A stretch of DNA of 64,000 bases from Dendrocalamus latiflorus (lineage: Eukaryota; Streptophyta; Magnoliopsida; Poales; Poaceae), in contig CM029612.1 of the NCBI GenBank assembly GCA_017311315.1, forward strand, positions 54,022,200-54,086,199. The letters run 5' to 3'. The number at the start of each line of letters is the position of its first letter. The first letter of the stretch is position 1. The notes below the pieces were generated by a model. That model was not told the DNA's origin, did not search any database, and was given only the letters and a program-made list of their open reading frames with translations. The translations under genes were made by a program, and so were the position numbers. Below are positions 35,004-47,200 of this stretch, piece by piece.

Positions 35004-36168
35004 TTAGTGAAACGATCAAGCTGACAAGGTGCTGCAGCTTTTGCACATAAGAATCGAAAGCTTACAATTAAATATTGTGCTGAACATATGGTAATGTTCA
35101 TTTGTCGGTCACTTAATTACAAAAGTAAACAACCAAGAACAGCATGCCGCCCGGTCAGGTATGCATGTCGGCCTGCACCGACTAGCTAGCCGTCCCCTTA
35201 TGATTGGCATCGTTAGTTTGGATGACTAGATCGTATATTCTATTTTTGTTTGGAATATACGTACTCTCCCGTTACTTTTCCGTTGTGCAATAGCGGGCCT
35301 GTTTTTTTAACTTCTAAAAGCTACTTTTCGACTTTTCTACAGTAACTAACTTTTAAACAGAGTATCTTTTTAAGATAGAATCTACTAGTTAATTGTAGTA
35401 CATACTGTACCGACTTCATTTATATCGGCAAAAACTACAAAGTAGAGGTAGATAGTTCTAAGGCAATTTAATGATAAGATTATGGCAAGTTGTGTACCAA
35501 GTTGTATTTCTGGAGTATAATTCTTCTTTGAAAATTGTATTCCGTAAAATTTAAGCTACTATATGTTCTATAGATAGTGCATGTAAGGAACACAGGCAAG
35601 ACGCAAGCGTGCGGTTGTCGCATAGTCCGAAGGAAAATGAGGGGAAAATATAGACCTGATATTTTCAGTTTTTAAAAACTATTTTTCAATTTTTTATAGC
35701 AACTAAGGTTTAAATGGATTGTCTTTTAAGACGAGATTTACAAGTTGATTGTAGTATATACTGTAGCGACTTCATTTATATCAGCCAAAATCACATGCGA
35801 GTTTCTACATGGTTCAAAAGTTACAAGACACAATCATAACTCTATAAGTCATAAACCAAAGAAAAAAAAAAGAAGAAGAACAAACTCTATATAGATTTTT
35901 GTGTTTTGTGTGTAAAACTGTTGGACACGTGTGGAACTGCTATGACGCTGGGTCCCACAGGACAGCGCCTAGTGGGACCCATCTGTCAGCCTCTACTAGC
36001 TCCCCCGCCGCCACGGGCAATAAGAAGAGGGAAGAACCGCTTCCCGCACGCAAAAGCAAAGCAATAAATCTCCCCTCAATTCGCGACTACTTAAATTAAA
36101 ATTTTAACTAAACCACTCACCAAACACCAACAACCCCTTGCCGCCGCCGCCGACCTGACTCCGGTGCC

Positions 36169-38723
36169 ATGGCTGCCGCTGAAGCCGGAGAGCGCCGAGG
36201 AGGGCGCCTCCTCCTCGCGGTCCTCCTCCTGGCCCTGGTCGTCTCCGGGCACTGCCTGGACGCGCACCACCGCGGGCTGAAGCGGCGCCGCCGGAAGCAC
36301 GAGATCCACTCGCCGATCAAGACCGTGGTGGTGGTGGTCATGGAGAACCGCAGCTTCGACCACATCCTGGGCTGGCTCCGCCGCCGCCGCCCCGACATCG
36401 ACGGCCTCACCGGCACAGAGTCCAACCACCTCAACGCCTCCGACCCCTCCTCCCCGGAGATCTTCGTCACTGACAAGGCCGGATACGTCGACTCCGACCC
36501 CGGCCACGGCTTCGAGGACATCCGCGAGCAGATCTTCGGCTCCGCCGACACCTCCGCCGTGCCGCCCCCCATGTCCGGCTTCGCCCAGAACGCCCGCGGC
36601 ATGGGCCTCGGCATGCCGCAGAACGTCATGAGCGGATTCGAGCCAGAGTCCGTCCCCGTATACACCGCCCTCACCGACGAGTTCGCCGTCTTCGACCGGT
36701 GGTTCGCCTCCGTGCCCACCTCCACGCAGCCAAACCGCCTCTACGTCCACTCCGCGACCTCCCATGGCCTCACCTTCAACGCCCGCAAAGACCTCATCCA
36801 TGGCTTCCCGCAAAAGACCATCTTTGATAGCCTCGAGGAGACCGGCTTGTCCTTTGGCATCTACTACCAGAACATCCCGGCCACACTCTTCTATCAGAGC
36901 CTTCGCCGGCTCAAGCACCTCGTCAAGTTCCACCAGTACAGCCTCAAGTTCAAGCTGCACGCCAAGTGGGGGAAGCTGCCGAATTATGTGGTGATTGAGC
37001 AGAGGTACTTCGACTGCGAGATGTTCCCCGCAAATGATGACCACCCATCGCATGATGTCGCGAGGGGGCAGAGGTTTGTCAAGGAGGTGTACGAGACACT
37101 GCGGGAGAGCCCTCAGTGGAACGAGACGGCGCTGCTCATCACCTATGATGAGCATGGTGGGTTCTATGACCATGTGCCCACGCCGGTCGTCGGAGTGCCC
37201 CAGCCTGATGGAATTGTTGGGCCTGACCCTTACTACTTCAAGTTCGACCGGCTTGGGGTGCGTGTGCCCACCTTCCTCATCTCACCGTGGATTGAGAAGG
37301 GCACTGGTGAGTATTTGCCGTGTTGAATTCATTCGAGCTTCCAACTTATTTATTTATTTATGTTTGTAACCTGTAAGTAGGGACTGTTGGTGTTACCATT
37401 TGCTTTAGGAAGGAACTGATTTGTTAAGATTATCTTGTGTTTTATTATTATAGGAAGGCTAATTTGTAGATGTATGAATTGGATTCTTATTTCACTGTTT
37501 TAGGGAGAATTTATCATTCAATTAGCACAGAAGCATTCGTTTAGTATAGAAGCATGTGGTGGTACGCTCATTGCTAATAATACCTATTGATGAACTCTCC
37601 CTTTCAGCTTCAAAAAAAAACCAATATATGTCTGACAAGTAGCATTTCAAAAAATTGCATGTGAATGACAAAGTTCAGTGTTCCTACTACTCATCTTACT
37701 TGTGATATGGTGCAAATGTTCCACATGCTTAGCTAATAGCAATCTATGTGAACATATAGTCAGATAAGTAGCGTGTTTTGTCAGCCTTTGTCATCAAGAG
37801 GTGGAATTGCTTGTTTTATTCTGATGCCATCTTTGTCTTCTATTTGCCCTTTTATTAAAATTGGACAAAACTTGGAACTTGAACCATTTGCTTGACCTCT
37901 TCATCTTTACAGTTTACTCGTGTTATGCTCTGTATATCATTTAGTATTAACTGTTACTACTTGCTTTTCATATTTGCAGTGATCCATGGACCAAATGGTC
38001 CACAGGAAACCTCACAATATGAGCATTCATCCATTCCTGCAACAGTAAAGAAGCTATTTAACTTACATTGTAACTTCCTGACAAAGAGGGATGCATGGGC
38101 TGGGACCTTCGAGAACTACTTTAAAATACGAAAGACACCAAGAACCGACTGTCCAGGTACTAGTTTGTTATACTTCACAATGTTCTCCAACAATATCTGC
38201 ACAATTATGACAGATTATTTTTATTGGCATTAAGCCAGCTGTAGTCTATGAAGTTTCACAAATAATAGTCTGATATTGTAACATGCTCTGTTCTTGGAGG
38301 TTCCGATGCTTACAATTGCTTGTCGATGTGGAGTTGTGGATGACTTTACTAACTGACTGATTCTACTAGAATACTGATTTTATAAATTCTTTTTTTTTTC
38401 AAACAGAGACACTCCCAGAGGTCACACAGTCTCTGCGACCATTTGGCCCCAAGGAAGATTCATCTCTCTCGGAGTTTCAAGTGGAGTTGATCCAACTTGC
38501 CTCACAGCTCAATGGTGACCATGTCCTCAACACCTACCCAGACATTGGCAGGACCATGACTGTAGGGGAAGCAAACCGCTATGCAGAGGATGCTGTTGCT
38601 AGATTCCTGGAAGCTGGCAGAATTGCTCTAAGGGCTGGTGCAAATGAATCTGCTTTGGTGACAATGAGGCCTGCTCTCACCAGCAGAGCCTCAATGTCCT
38701 CTGATTTATCATCTGAACTCTGA
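36169..38723 (+). CDS. NPC6: Non-specific phospholipase C, NPC6-like
   Basis: Three exons, 36169-37306, 37980-38156 and 38407-38723. GT-AG introns and matching phases give 543 residues. The protein belongs to the phosphoesterase family that hydrolyses phosphatidylcholine, phosphatidylethanolamine or galactolipids to diacylglycerol, acting in membrane remodelling and lipid signalling. Residues 13-28 are a hydrophobic signal or anchor segment (LLLAVLLLALVVSG) followed by a basic patch. Family motifs are ENRSFDH (59-65), TQPNR with SATSHG (about 188-202), and the metal/phosphate motif DEHGGFYDH (327-335). The C-terminal exons contain EHSSIPATVKKLF and the MTVGEANRYAEDAV segment typical of the NPC2/NPC6 side of the family. 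The start is the first Met after the GC-rich leader. A CTATATAG box lies at 35887-35894, 275 bp upstream. Paralogue choice (NPC6 rather than NPC2 or NPC1) rests on memory. Confidence 0.9.
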
Positions 38724-39653
38724 TGGATTGTTCTGGAATTCGTACACAAATTCTGCACCATTATTTGCACTACATCAACTGTTGGTCCTTCAGAACTCTT
38801 ATAAGAAAACATAGGTTAGTTGGTGTACTGCAAAGTATAATAGCATTATGTAATGGATAGATCTTAAACATGGTTTTGTACATAGACATAATGATACCTG
38901 ATATCTTGAGCTTACTTCAGACGACCATCGTGGTAACGGTGAGATATCAGCTCAGAAGTATCATCCAACATATCAGATATATGTCGAAATCCCCTTCTGG
39001 ATAAGCTATAGCAGGGATTTCTAAAGCATTGTTGTGAAACTGTACCTATTCAATTCTGTACTGTACCTGCTTGTTTAAGCAGTTGAACTGCACTTCTGTG
39101 GTACTTGAAACTGGATCTGTACCTGCTACACTGGTATTGAAGGATTTGACCTGTATGACTTGTTTTATTCGATGGTTTTAGTTTTTTCATTTCAACAGCT
39201 TCAGTTGCTTCATAGTACATGAATCCTAGCAATTTGGACGAAAAAACATGAATCATAGCTAGAATGTCACATGTCATTGCCATGCATCGCCCAAGTCCAA
39301 TACAGCGCCTTAGGCTGTGAAGCATACCGTAGCTGCAGATTAGTGTCAGTAAACACTGACTGGCTATGTACAACACAAACAACAAATGTGCCCCATGGAC
39401 GGGCTCTTGCTCATTGGCCAGGAAAACATAACAAAACATCAGAAGGATACTTCTCTAGCTCGTTTCCTTTTATTCCCACAATTGTACAATACAATGGTGT
39501 AGCTTTCGAATACATTCTCGATGCAAACAATGTTTAGGGAAAGTCAAACAAAATCTTACTTAAGAGACCACTGAAATCCCACAGGTTTCCTATCCTTTCC
39601 TTTCCTAGTGCAACCGGAAATCAAGCATTTCTCTGTTGCCGTTTAACCTAGCA
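38724..39653. other. Intergenic region, 3' UTRs
   Basis: NPC6-like 3' UTR on the left and the probable 3' UTR of the minus-strand methyltransferase locus on the right. No gene or recognisable element seen. Confidence 0.5.
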
Positions 39654-41064
39654 CTAAGGGTCGTCTCCTGAATTCTCAGTTCTTATTGTTGACGAGGTAC
39701 ACAATATTACCCAGATACTGCACTTCCAGGCCCGCTTTTTCGCATCCATCGAAGGAAACTGATCACTTTTTTCACATCCTTTGAAGGAAACTGATGGATT
39801 ACTTCTCAGACGCCAGCTAATCAGGAATGCGGGAGGTTTGACAGGCACTTGTGTTCCTGCCAATGGAAACATTCAGTTATGCTCTTGCATACTGTATGAG
39901 TTAGAAATCAAAATGCTCAAGAAATACCTGATTTGCTTGTGATAGTTGTACAGCCAGTTCTCTGAACTTTCTGCTTGTATTCTCTCAGAAGAAAGGAGAG
40001 TGTCTTTATCAGGTATGGACACTGTTCAACATCTAAAAGCAACAAGGTGTCTCATATCAGCACAATTCATCATAATAAATGTGACTCAGATTTCAGAGAA
40101 ACTAACATACACACTTACATAGTAGCATATCACTGGCAATTACAATGTCCCAATCTGGTCTGAAAATTGGAAATGGATCTCCCCATGCCAAATAACAGAG
40201 AGCATTACATAAACCTTCGGTGATCAGTCCTAGATATAGTAGTCACTAGGAACTCTTATAAATTGGTAGAAACAGCAGGAGAAACTACATTTTCACACTG
40301 CAAAACATAGCCTCCATACCTTCCTAATTCCAGGATCCGTTGGCCATCCAAAATTAATCGATTCTTAACCAGCCAATCAGCAAATAAAAATGTCCCAGGC
40401 CATAGCAGGTTGGCATTTAGCTGATGAGATGAGAATTCCCTTATGCTCAGTTCCTGCGTGTCATTTTTCGAAAGGTGAACAAAAAGATAAATATGGTAGT
40501 GAGAGGCACAATATGTTCAGACTTCACTAACATTTAAAAGATTATAGGATGGCCTGCAAGTCAGATTGAAAAAATATTATTTTTTGCGAGAAAAAAACTA
40601 CAATATCTGAATTTCTAATTCAGGCAGGCATATCCTGCCTGTCAATCAAAAATCAACAATTCATGTACCCTTAACTAATCTTGAACAATAGCTTATGTAG
40701 AATGGGAGCAAATTATAAAACCGGGTAGACTAATCTATATATAAAATCACAACAGCCATACATTACAAGCACTTGGACTTTGAAATGTCACACCATGAGC
40801 TCCATTGCATGCAGATAAATGGGCATTTAGAAAAGATAGGCACACAAACTTGGCCACATCTGAATAACAGTTACTATGCTCATTTCCCATTATAAAAAAA
40901 TTCATCTCAATTCCGGCACAAATAATAGAATGGACTACTCTGTCCATCAAAATGTAAAGTTTGGTACTTGTTCACAGAAAGAAACTTGATTTTTCCAGAC
41001 AAAAAGAAATAATACGTGTTACCTTCGAGACCTCATTACTGGAAATGTTAAATAGCTGTGGCAT
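39654..41064 (-). pseudogene. METTL21-like methyltransferase, decayed
   Basis: Minus-strand exons can be recognised: 41064-41023, 40453-40320, a middle piece up to 40119, 40032-39928, and a last exon from about 39855. They encode EFSSHQLNANLLWPG, ILELG, AWGDPFPIFRPDWDIVIASD and YLIKTLSFLLREYK, as in plant Methyltransf_16 (METTL21-type) protein methyltransferases. Two lesions are visible. The exon after ILELG should carry the AdoMet-binding glycine motif, but after a good acceptor the frame meets a stop within five codons and no glycine motif is found in any frame. In the last exon a 32-bp tandem duplication (about 39738-39801) shifts the frame: the old frame would end at 39678-39676, the present one at 39654. 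The start at 41064 is uncertain; an upstream exon near 41845-41820 is possible but does not join in frame. Probably inactive. Confidence 0.6.
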
Positions 41065-41864
41065 GTATTTTCTACAATCTGAGCAGTAATTATCCAGGAG
41101 TCAGGTAAGCACGTGCAGTTTCAGGTGCAAAAACATACATACATCCTTCCAAGTATACTAACCGAACATAAAGGATCTCAAAAAGGCTAACAACAAAAAT
41201 CTAGAGTTACTAATTGGACATGTAATAGCAAGAACTCAGCTCTATTTGTGAGGTTCAGTGTGCTTTCAAGTTTCAAGTTTCACCAATAACGAACCAATAA
41301 GTTTCCTAGTCAATCTATTTGTTCACTACCTGATTATGATTTATGACAACAATTAATGATAAATCTCCATTTGATTCTCCATGATTCTGAGGTGCACCAA
41401 AAAAGTTGGAAGACCTTTACAAGATTAAGGTAATGTTGTCCCTGGTGCCAAATAATCCACCGTTTTAATTTTTGTTTCATCCATCTACTTTGCTGAGGAA
41501 GCTTAGCCATCAATGATCAAATCACTAAGGAAATACAAAACCAGACCGTTACTGCTATTGTTTACTTCACCGAACCGATTTGGTCGTGTTTACAAATCAA
41601 AACCGCATGTATTTCTTGGTCAAACCATCAAATCTATACCAGAAAACTGCATTATCGGTGCCATCTCTATCTTGAAACGTCCAAGTTAGATCCCAAGAAG
41701 GCGAGCAAACTATAACAGATCAAAGGCCGGGCCTTTCTTGACCCCAGAACTGCAACGATGAGCACAAATGAGAAGCAAGACTGCAGAACTGTTAGCTCTT
41801 ACCATGCCAGGGAACTTGTGGACTCTCTCCGCATACTCTTAATCAAGCCAAATTATTACATGAG

Positions 41865-42632
41865 CATGAACATCGAGTTTAGGGCTCACTCTTTTTTATC
41901 TACGGCTTAAAACTTTTAATTACGGTTTATTAACCTAATAAATAACTATTGCTGAAAGAAATTGAAACTAAGAATCAACTGGAAAAAAAAACAAGCCGTA
42001 GGCTTTAATGCCTATGGGCCGTATGCGGGCCACTCGCTCTAGCCAACCGACCCGACTCGCACTCTTTTTCAATTTAGTTTGTTGTGGGTTTTACGGAAAA
42101 CATTTGGATTTTGAAGTGTATTACTACATACGTAGTAAAAATTGCATATCGTCGCCGCAAATTCGTGTGATTTGTGGGCACATGCTAGTTGTTGCCATTT
42201 GGTTTTTCCTTACGTTGCACATCCAAAAGAAATATTTTTTAACAAGTTCGTGTCTGTGAATCACACAAAGACGATATAAGCTATCATGTTTACTCGATTC
42301 CATGAGCATAAAGTAAAGAAATCAAGCCAAAAAGAACCTCACTACTATGAATATGAATCGAGACACGGACAAGAGCTTGAAAAGAAAGGCCAAACAGATG
42401 TAGAAAACAATGCAAAGCACAGAACGATTCCCCTAGCTGCTGCCGCTCCCATCGAATCATTGTCTTCACGGTTTGGGAGGAAGGAAGAGGAGAAACGAGA
42501 TAGACCAAAGAACAAGGAGATGGTTTGGGACAGATGGGAGGAGTCGTCAAGGGGAGGCTGCCATGTGGAGGAATGGGGATCCGGACACCGAGGGAGTTGC
42601 CGGCGGGAGATGTCGTGGTGCGGACTGAGGTG
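41865..42632. other. Intergenic region, nothing assigned
   Basis: AT-rich, then a GC-richer part (42420-42640) with short overlapping frames in both strands but no domain, splice pattern or repeat that I recognise. Confidence 0.4.
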
Positions 42633-42894
42633 TGATCCATTCGGCTGAAAAGCTCATGATTTATAGCCGAAAACACTGTAGCTGGCTGAAAAAAGTACTG
42701 TAGCTGACAGATACTTATTTAGCATAATTAAATTTAAAAATATTTAAAAATATGTTAGCCCATTACGTATAATACAAACAAATACGGAAAAAAGAACTGA
42801 CAAAAAAGCTCAACAAAAAGCCAAAAGTTCAGAAAAAGACGAAACTTATGAATAGTGAAAAATAAGCTAGAAGCCGAAGCCGAGTTGATCAGGG
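42633..42894 (+). mobile_element. MITE, GATC-TTCGGCT family, copy A
   Basis: About 85-90% identical to 45941-46213 over the whole length. Both open TGATC...TTCGGCTGAAAAGCTC and close GCCGAGTTGATCAGGGC, giving an imperfect terminal inverted repeat. A shared core reads ACTGTAGCTGACAGA. Non-coding; a target duplication is not clear. Confidence 0.65.
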
Positions 42895-43550
42895 CGGGAG
42901 CACTCGGGAGAGCGCGTGTCGCTTCTACGGAGGAGGGTGGTGGTTGAAGTGAGTGGAACAATTAATCAGTAAACCCGAGTTTAAAAATATTATAGAGAAA
43001 TTATTTTTGTGTCTTAAATCCGAACCATCACAACACATGGTATTGTTTTTTTGTGTCTTACGTATCGAAATCTTTTACACACTAACAATGTGACAACAAT
43101 AATCGACAGCCTGCAGCGCTGCAAAAGGTCTTTTTCTTCTTATTTTCATATATATAGTACACCACTCACTCGCCATGAAACTACACCTGCTGACCTGCAT
43201 CTTACAGATATGTAGTATATAATACAGTACGGGGACGTCACACGTATTTACACGGACAGGGCAACTCATTCACTATTACGTGCAGATGGTAGCAAGTAAC
43301 CAAGAAATTAACGAAGCTATCTCTACTGTAGAGATGCATCAAGCCTGACTGAACTACGACGCACCATCACCTTTACTCTTTTTTTTTCTTTTTTTCTTTT
43401 TTGGCGAAGAACCATTGTCACGTTTGCGATCCCATCTGATCAGGTGGTTGGACTTCACTCACATACGGAAGCATCATCATGCACGCGGAGACAGGGCACA
43501 CCGTACGTCGATCACAAACCCACGGCGAGCGAGAGAGAGCGCTCAGGGCA
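42895..43550. other. Intergenic region
   Basis: No gene seen; likely includes the 3' UTR of the minus-strand gene ending at 43551. Confidence 0.4.
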
Positions 43551-44217
43551 TCAGGCGTTGCCGGTGGCGATCCGGGCGACGTGGAACTGCGGCGTGTAGT
43601 TCTGCGCCTTGCCGGACACCTCCTCCTGCGGCGGCTCGTTCAGGAACGCCCAGTTGCTCCTCGTCCACCTGCGCAGACCGGAGCGCGCGCGTCAGCTAGA
43701 ATACAGTCATCATCATCAGCCGCGGTTGGTTACGCAACGTACCAGTCGCGGCTCTTGCTGGGGCTCTCCCCGGCGGCGGCGTCGTCGTCGGGGAAGCCCT
43801 CCACGCGAGTCGCCCGGTCGATCCTCACTCCGCGAGCCAGGGGAGACGTCCTCCTCTCCAAGCTTCCGAACGGGCTCTCCTACATAGCCAAGTACCGAGA
43901 TTAAAGATCAAATCTTGCGCAGTTTTTTTGACCCTTAGCTCTAGCGTAATCGACTAGCTAGTACCACGCCACCGGGGGAGCCAAGGGGGGAACTGATCTC
44001 GCCGTCCTCCGATTTCCTCTGCTGCTTCCAGAACGCCTCCACCTCCTCCCTCGTCAGAGACCGGTTCCTCCGCGCACGAACTAGATACACAGGTACAGCA
44101 CATGGATAATATATCCTCACGAACAAACCAATAATACAACAAATCTATGACAGACAACTAGTGGTGGTTCGTACCTTGGTTGTCATCACCAAGAACTGGC
44201 GAATCCCAGCCAGCCAT
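43551..44217 (-). CDS. Uncharacterised small plant protein (137 residues)
   Basis: Four exons on the minus strand: 44217-44175, 44080-43965, 43879-43743 and 43668-43551. GT-AG sites and phases agree; 414 nt. The protein starts MAGWDSPVLGDD, then a basic-acidic helix RNRSLTREEVEAFWKQQ (19-35), a Ser/Pro-rich variable middle, and a Trp-rich end WWTRSNWAFLNEPP (99-112) followed by YTPQFHVARIATG. This layout, with conserved ends and a disordered centre, resembles a plant-specific family of unknown function that I recall only vaguely. No signal peptide, membrane segment or catalytic motif. TATA-like boxes lie upstream on the minus strand (ATATATAT near 44388 and ATATATAG near 44429). Confidence 0.75.
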
Positions 44218-47200
44218 CAGAGAACCCATCTCTCCGACGCAATATATGCCAACTTCTTCTTTCGATTGCAGCAATAATCAAGACCGCAGCCAACAATAGG
44301 TTTCTGAAAGCTTGAACGTACTGGCCTAGTTGGAAAGAAATGGCGAGAGGTGAAGTGTATGTGATTAGGACCTTGCAAATTGATGAATATATATGGAGAG
44401 CATAAAGATAAGCATCCGGTCGTTCTATATATGCAGTGGGGCTTGACTTTGGAGGGTTTAAGGCGGCAGCAGAGCACACAGGTTTATCGGTAGGAGTGGT
44501 TTCAGGTCTAAATCCTGGGACTGAGGCACGGGAGCGAAGTCTGTATGGGTTTGTCTGTCTGTGAGGATGCCTCTGGAGGTTACCGTGTCTTTATCGATCT
44601 TTCTGTGCTTTTTTTTTAATGCGTATGTTTGCTAGGATGGGCTTACCTAATCGAAAATTCATGATAGGACCTCGAAAACTTAGTTTAAGCCATACAAATT
44701 AAGATGGACATGGCTACTCAATTACCAATCAATTAATCGAACCTAAATATGTCATTAATTGGTGTTACTCCTCCATTTATTCTTATAAGGTAATCGTTAA
44801 TATTGGTAATAACTATAAGATCATGATTATATGAAGGTTCTTTGAAATATATGCTTCTAATGATACTACTTTTGCATCACTATCAGAATTTATGGGCGTC
44901 ATATAGATTTCAACAGAGGGAGTACTATGCTAAGCATGTTTGAATTGATAACATACGAAGTCAGAAGTCCATCAGATTTATAAATCAGATATACAAAGGC
45001 CAGGTGTAGCACAAGTTGAATCCAAAGGAAGAAAAAGGGGGTTTGGTTCATCTGTACTATCTTAATGTACATGCCAGGCCAGCTACCAAACAGGTGGATG
45101 AGTCTGAGCAAAGGTTGGAGCCCAAGCACTACCTGAACACAAAGTCGACCAGCCAAAACATGTGTGCTCCGAATAATGACTTCGAGAAGTTTGGAGTAGC
45201 TAGGAGAAGCTGGAGCAGGTTTTACAATGCAATTTCAAAGAAAACTGGAGCTCAGCAGAGGTGAGTATAAGAAGTGTTTGGAAAGTAGTTATATAGTGCT
45301 AGCTGCATAATTGTGCGGAGCACTCTGCTAGTTATTAAGATGATAGAAAAAACCAACACATTCATTCTTGAAGGCTAGAAATTACCATGTTAATTAGTGA
45401 AAAAAGATCTATACTATTAATTATGGTGGATCTAGATTATAACTGTACAAATTAATGAGATACATATCAGAATAGTTACAATTGTATAAGAAATACAACT
45501 TTATTGCTAATCATGAACATTAGAGTTGTATAACAAATACACATTTGTTTTCAAATAAAAGCATATATGTGGTAGTATCTAATTTTATCTGTGTTCTCGT
45601 TCGTGTGTTCCCGGTGTGTCTTAATCCCGATAAAGGTGTGCCTATGGCACAGTAGTTTAATTGACTCCAAAGGTTTTTCTCTGTTTTTTTCAATTAGTCT
45701 GTGAGGATATTCTGACTCGTTAGTAATAATAATATTCATAACACTACTCTCCTCAGCTGTATGTTGCAAGATGAATTGGATGGATGCGTCACTCTAAACA
45801 GTTTATTTGGATTCTGGATACACTGACTAAGCAAACCCGAGAGATTCTTTTATGCAGTGTTTGGTTTGCAGAGTATATTGTTTGACTTGAGGAACTTGTG
45901 AGTTTGTCTATCACAACAACAAAAAAACAATTAACGGTGGTGATCGGTTCGGCTGAAAAGCTCATGGCTGAAAACACTGTAGCTGGCTGAAAAAAGCACT
46001 GTAGCTGACAGAGACTTATTTAGCATAATTAAATTTAAAAAAATTAAAAAATATAAAAAATATGTTAGCCCATTACGTATAATACAAACAAATACGAGAA
46101 AAAAAGAACCGGCAAAAAAGCTCAACAAAAAGCTAAAAGTTCAGAAAAAGACGAAACTTATAAATAGTGAAAAATAAGCCAGAAGCCAGAAGTTGAAGCC
46201 GAGTTGATCAGGGCCAGACTCAAAAGTAAAATGAGGAACGGAATCGTGCTACAAAAATTAAGCGAAGAACAAGTACTGGACATACCTATTCCCGGATTAA
46301 TCCATTCTTCCAACCAAGCCCAAAGTTACGCGAAATCAGTCAAGAGACATTACGGCAAAGATGCTAAGTAGCTGGGGTTCATTCTTTTTAGATTTTTCTA
46401 TCAAAGGTATTATTTATTAAAAGCTTGATATTATTTATTAAACCTATTAGTTATAATAAAAAATAATAATAAGAGAACAAGACTATTTAAACTCTGCTCG
46501 TTTCAGTTTTTTATTTCTGGCTTTTAATTCATGATTCCTTAATTTTGTCTTTTCTATTTTTCTATTTTTTATTTTTTTATTTTTTTCGTATTCCTCCGTA
46601 TTATTTGTGATATGTTAACCTATTTTTAAATTTTTTTTAAATTTAATTACGATAAATAAGTTACTATCAGCTACAATAAAATATAAATCAGTTATAATAA
46701 AAAATAAATCATCACTAAACCGAGCGCTCTAAGTTCTATCAGCTGCGTTGCTGCTGCGGCTGCTGCTTACTCAGGACAGCTAGACAGGCACTAGACAAAG
46801 CTGGCCCTCGAGAAATATCTTCACCGCGCGTTTGCTTGCTTGATTAGGACGCGTCCAGTGGAGTTGTGGATAGGCTATATGCACGCATCGTTATCCAGTG
46901 CGGTGCCGTGCCGCGCGGACGATCGATGTCAGCGCCTACGCTGCTCCGTCATCCTCCTTTCGCCCGAAGTCGCGGGCGGACCCCGTCGCGCCAAAAGCCA
47001 TTGACGGCCATCCTTATCTCCTCTCCCCGGTAGGCGCACGCATCACTGTCCGCACGACACAGCGTCAAACCAAGCTAATACTACTCCGATGCCCTTGTCT
47101 CTCGTTACTATCCTCGATCGAAGAAGAGAATACTAGAACCACCTACCAACGTAGCGAGATCACTCGTGAGTGAAACCCAATTTGTTTCGGATAAACTGGG

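Larger units (their letters stand above)
27667..36168. other. 8.5 kb intergenic region rich in short transposable elements
   Basis: No protein-coding gene recognised. It contains a GC-rich inverted repeat (28595-28668), two hAT-type elements with perfect target duplications (29577-29836 and 31730-32245), five GGCCTGTT-family copies (near 29995, 30960, 32262, 35297, 35655), a CT microsatellite (33566-33593), an AAATC repeat (34012-34036), a CACTA-type terminus (34069-34286) and a PIF/Tourist-like MITE (34732-35003). The stretch 28140-28560 holds two diverged copies of a TTTCGTAATTTTTGGA word (28359, 28500), suggesting another old element. The segment 31320-31670 is GC-richer and unassigned. 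Confidence 0.6.

Noticed and set aside
36091..37173. 360-codon open frame antisense to the NPC6-like gene
   Set aside because: It is the complement of a GC3-rich exon, with no Met-proximal signals, domain or splice logic. The sense protein is a full match to a known family.
42286..42648. 120-codon plus-strand frame and its antisense
   Set aside because: No recognisable domain or splice context; it runs into a MITE at its 3' end.
46898..47173. 91-codon frame before the chromovirus insertion
   Set aside because: No similarity, no clear promoter or splice sites; could be chance in GC-rich DNA.
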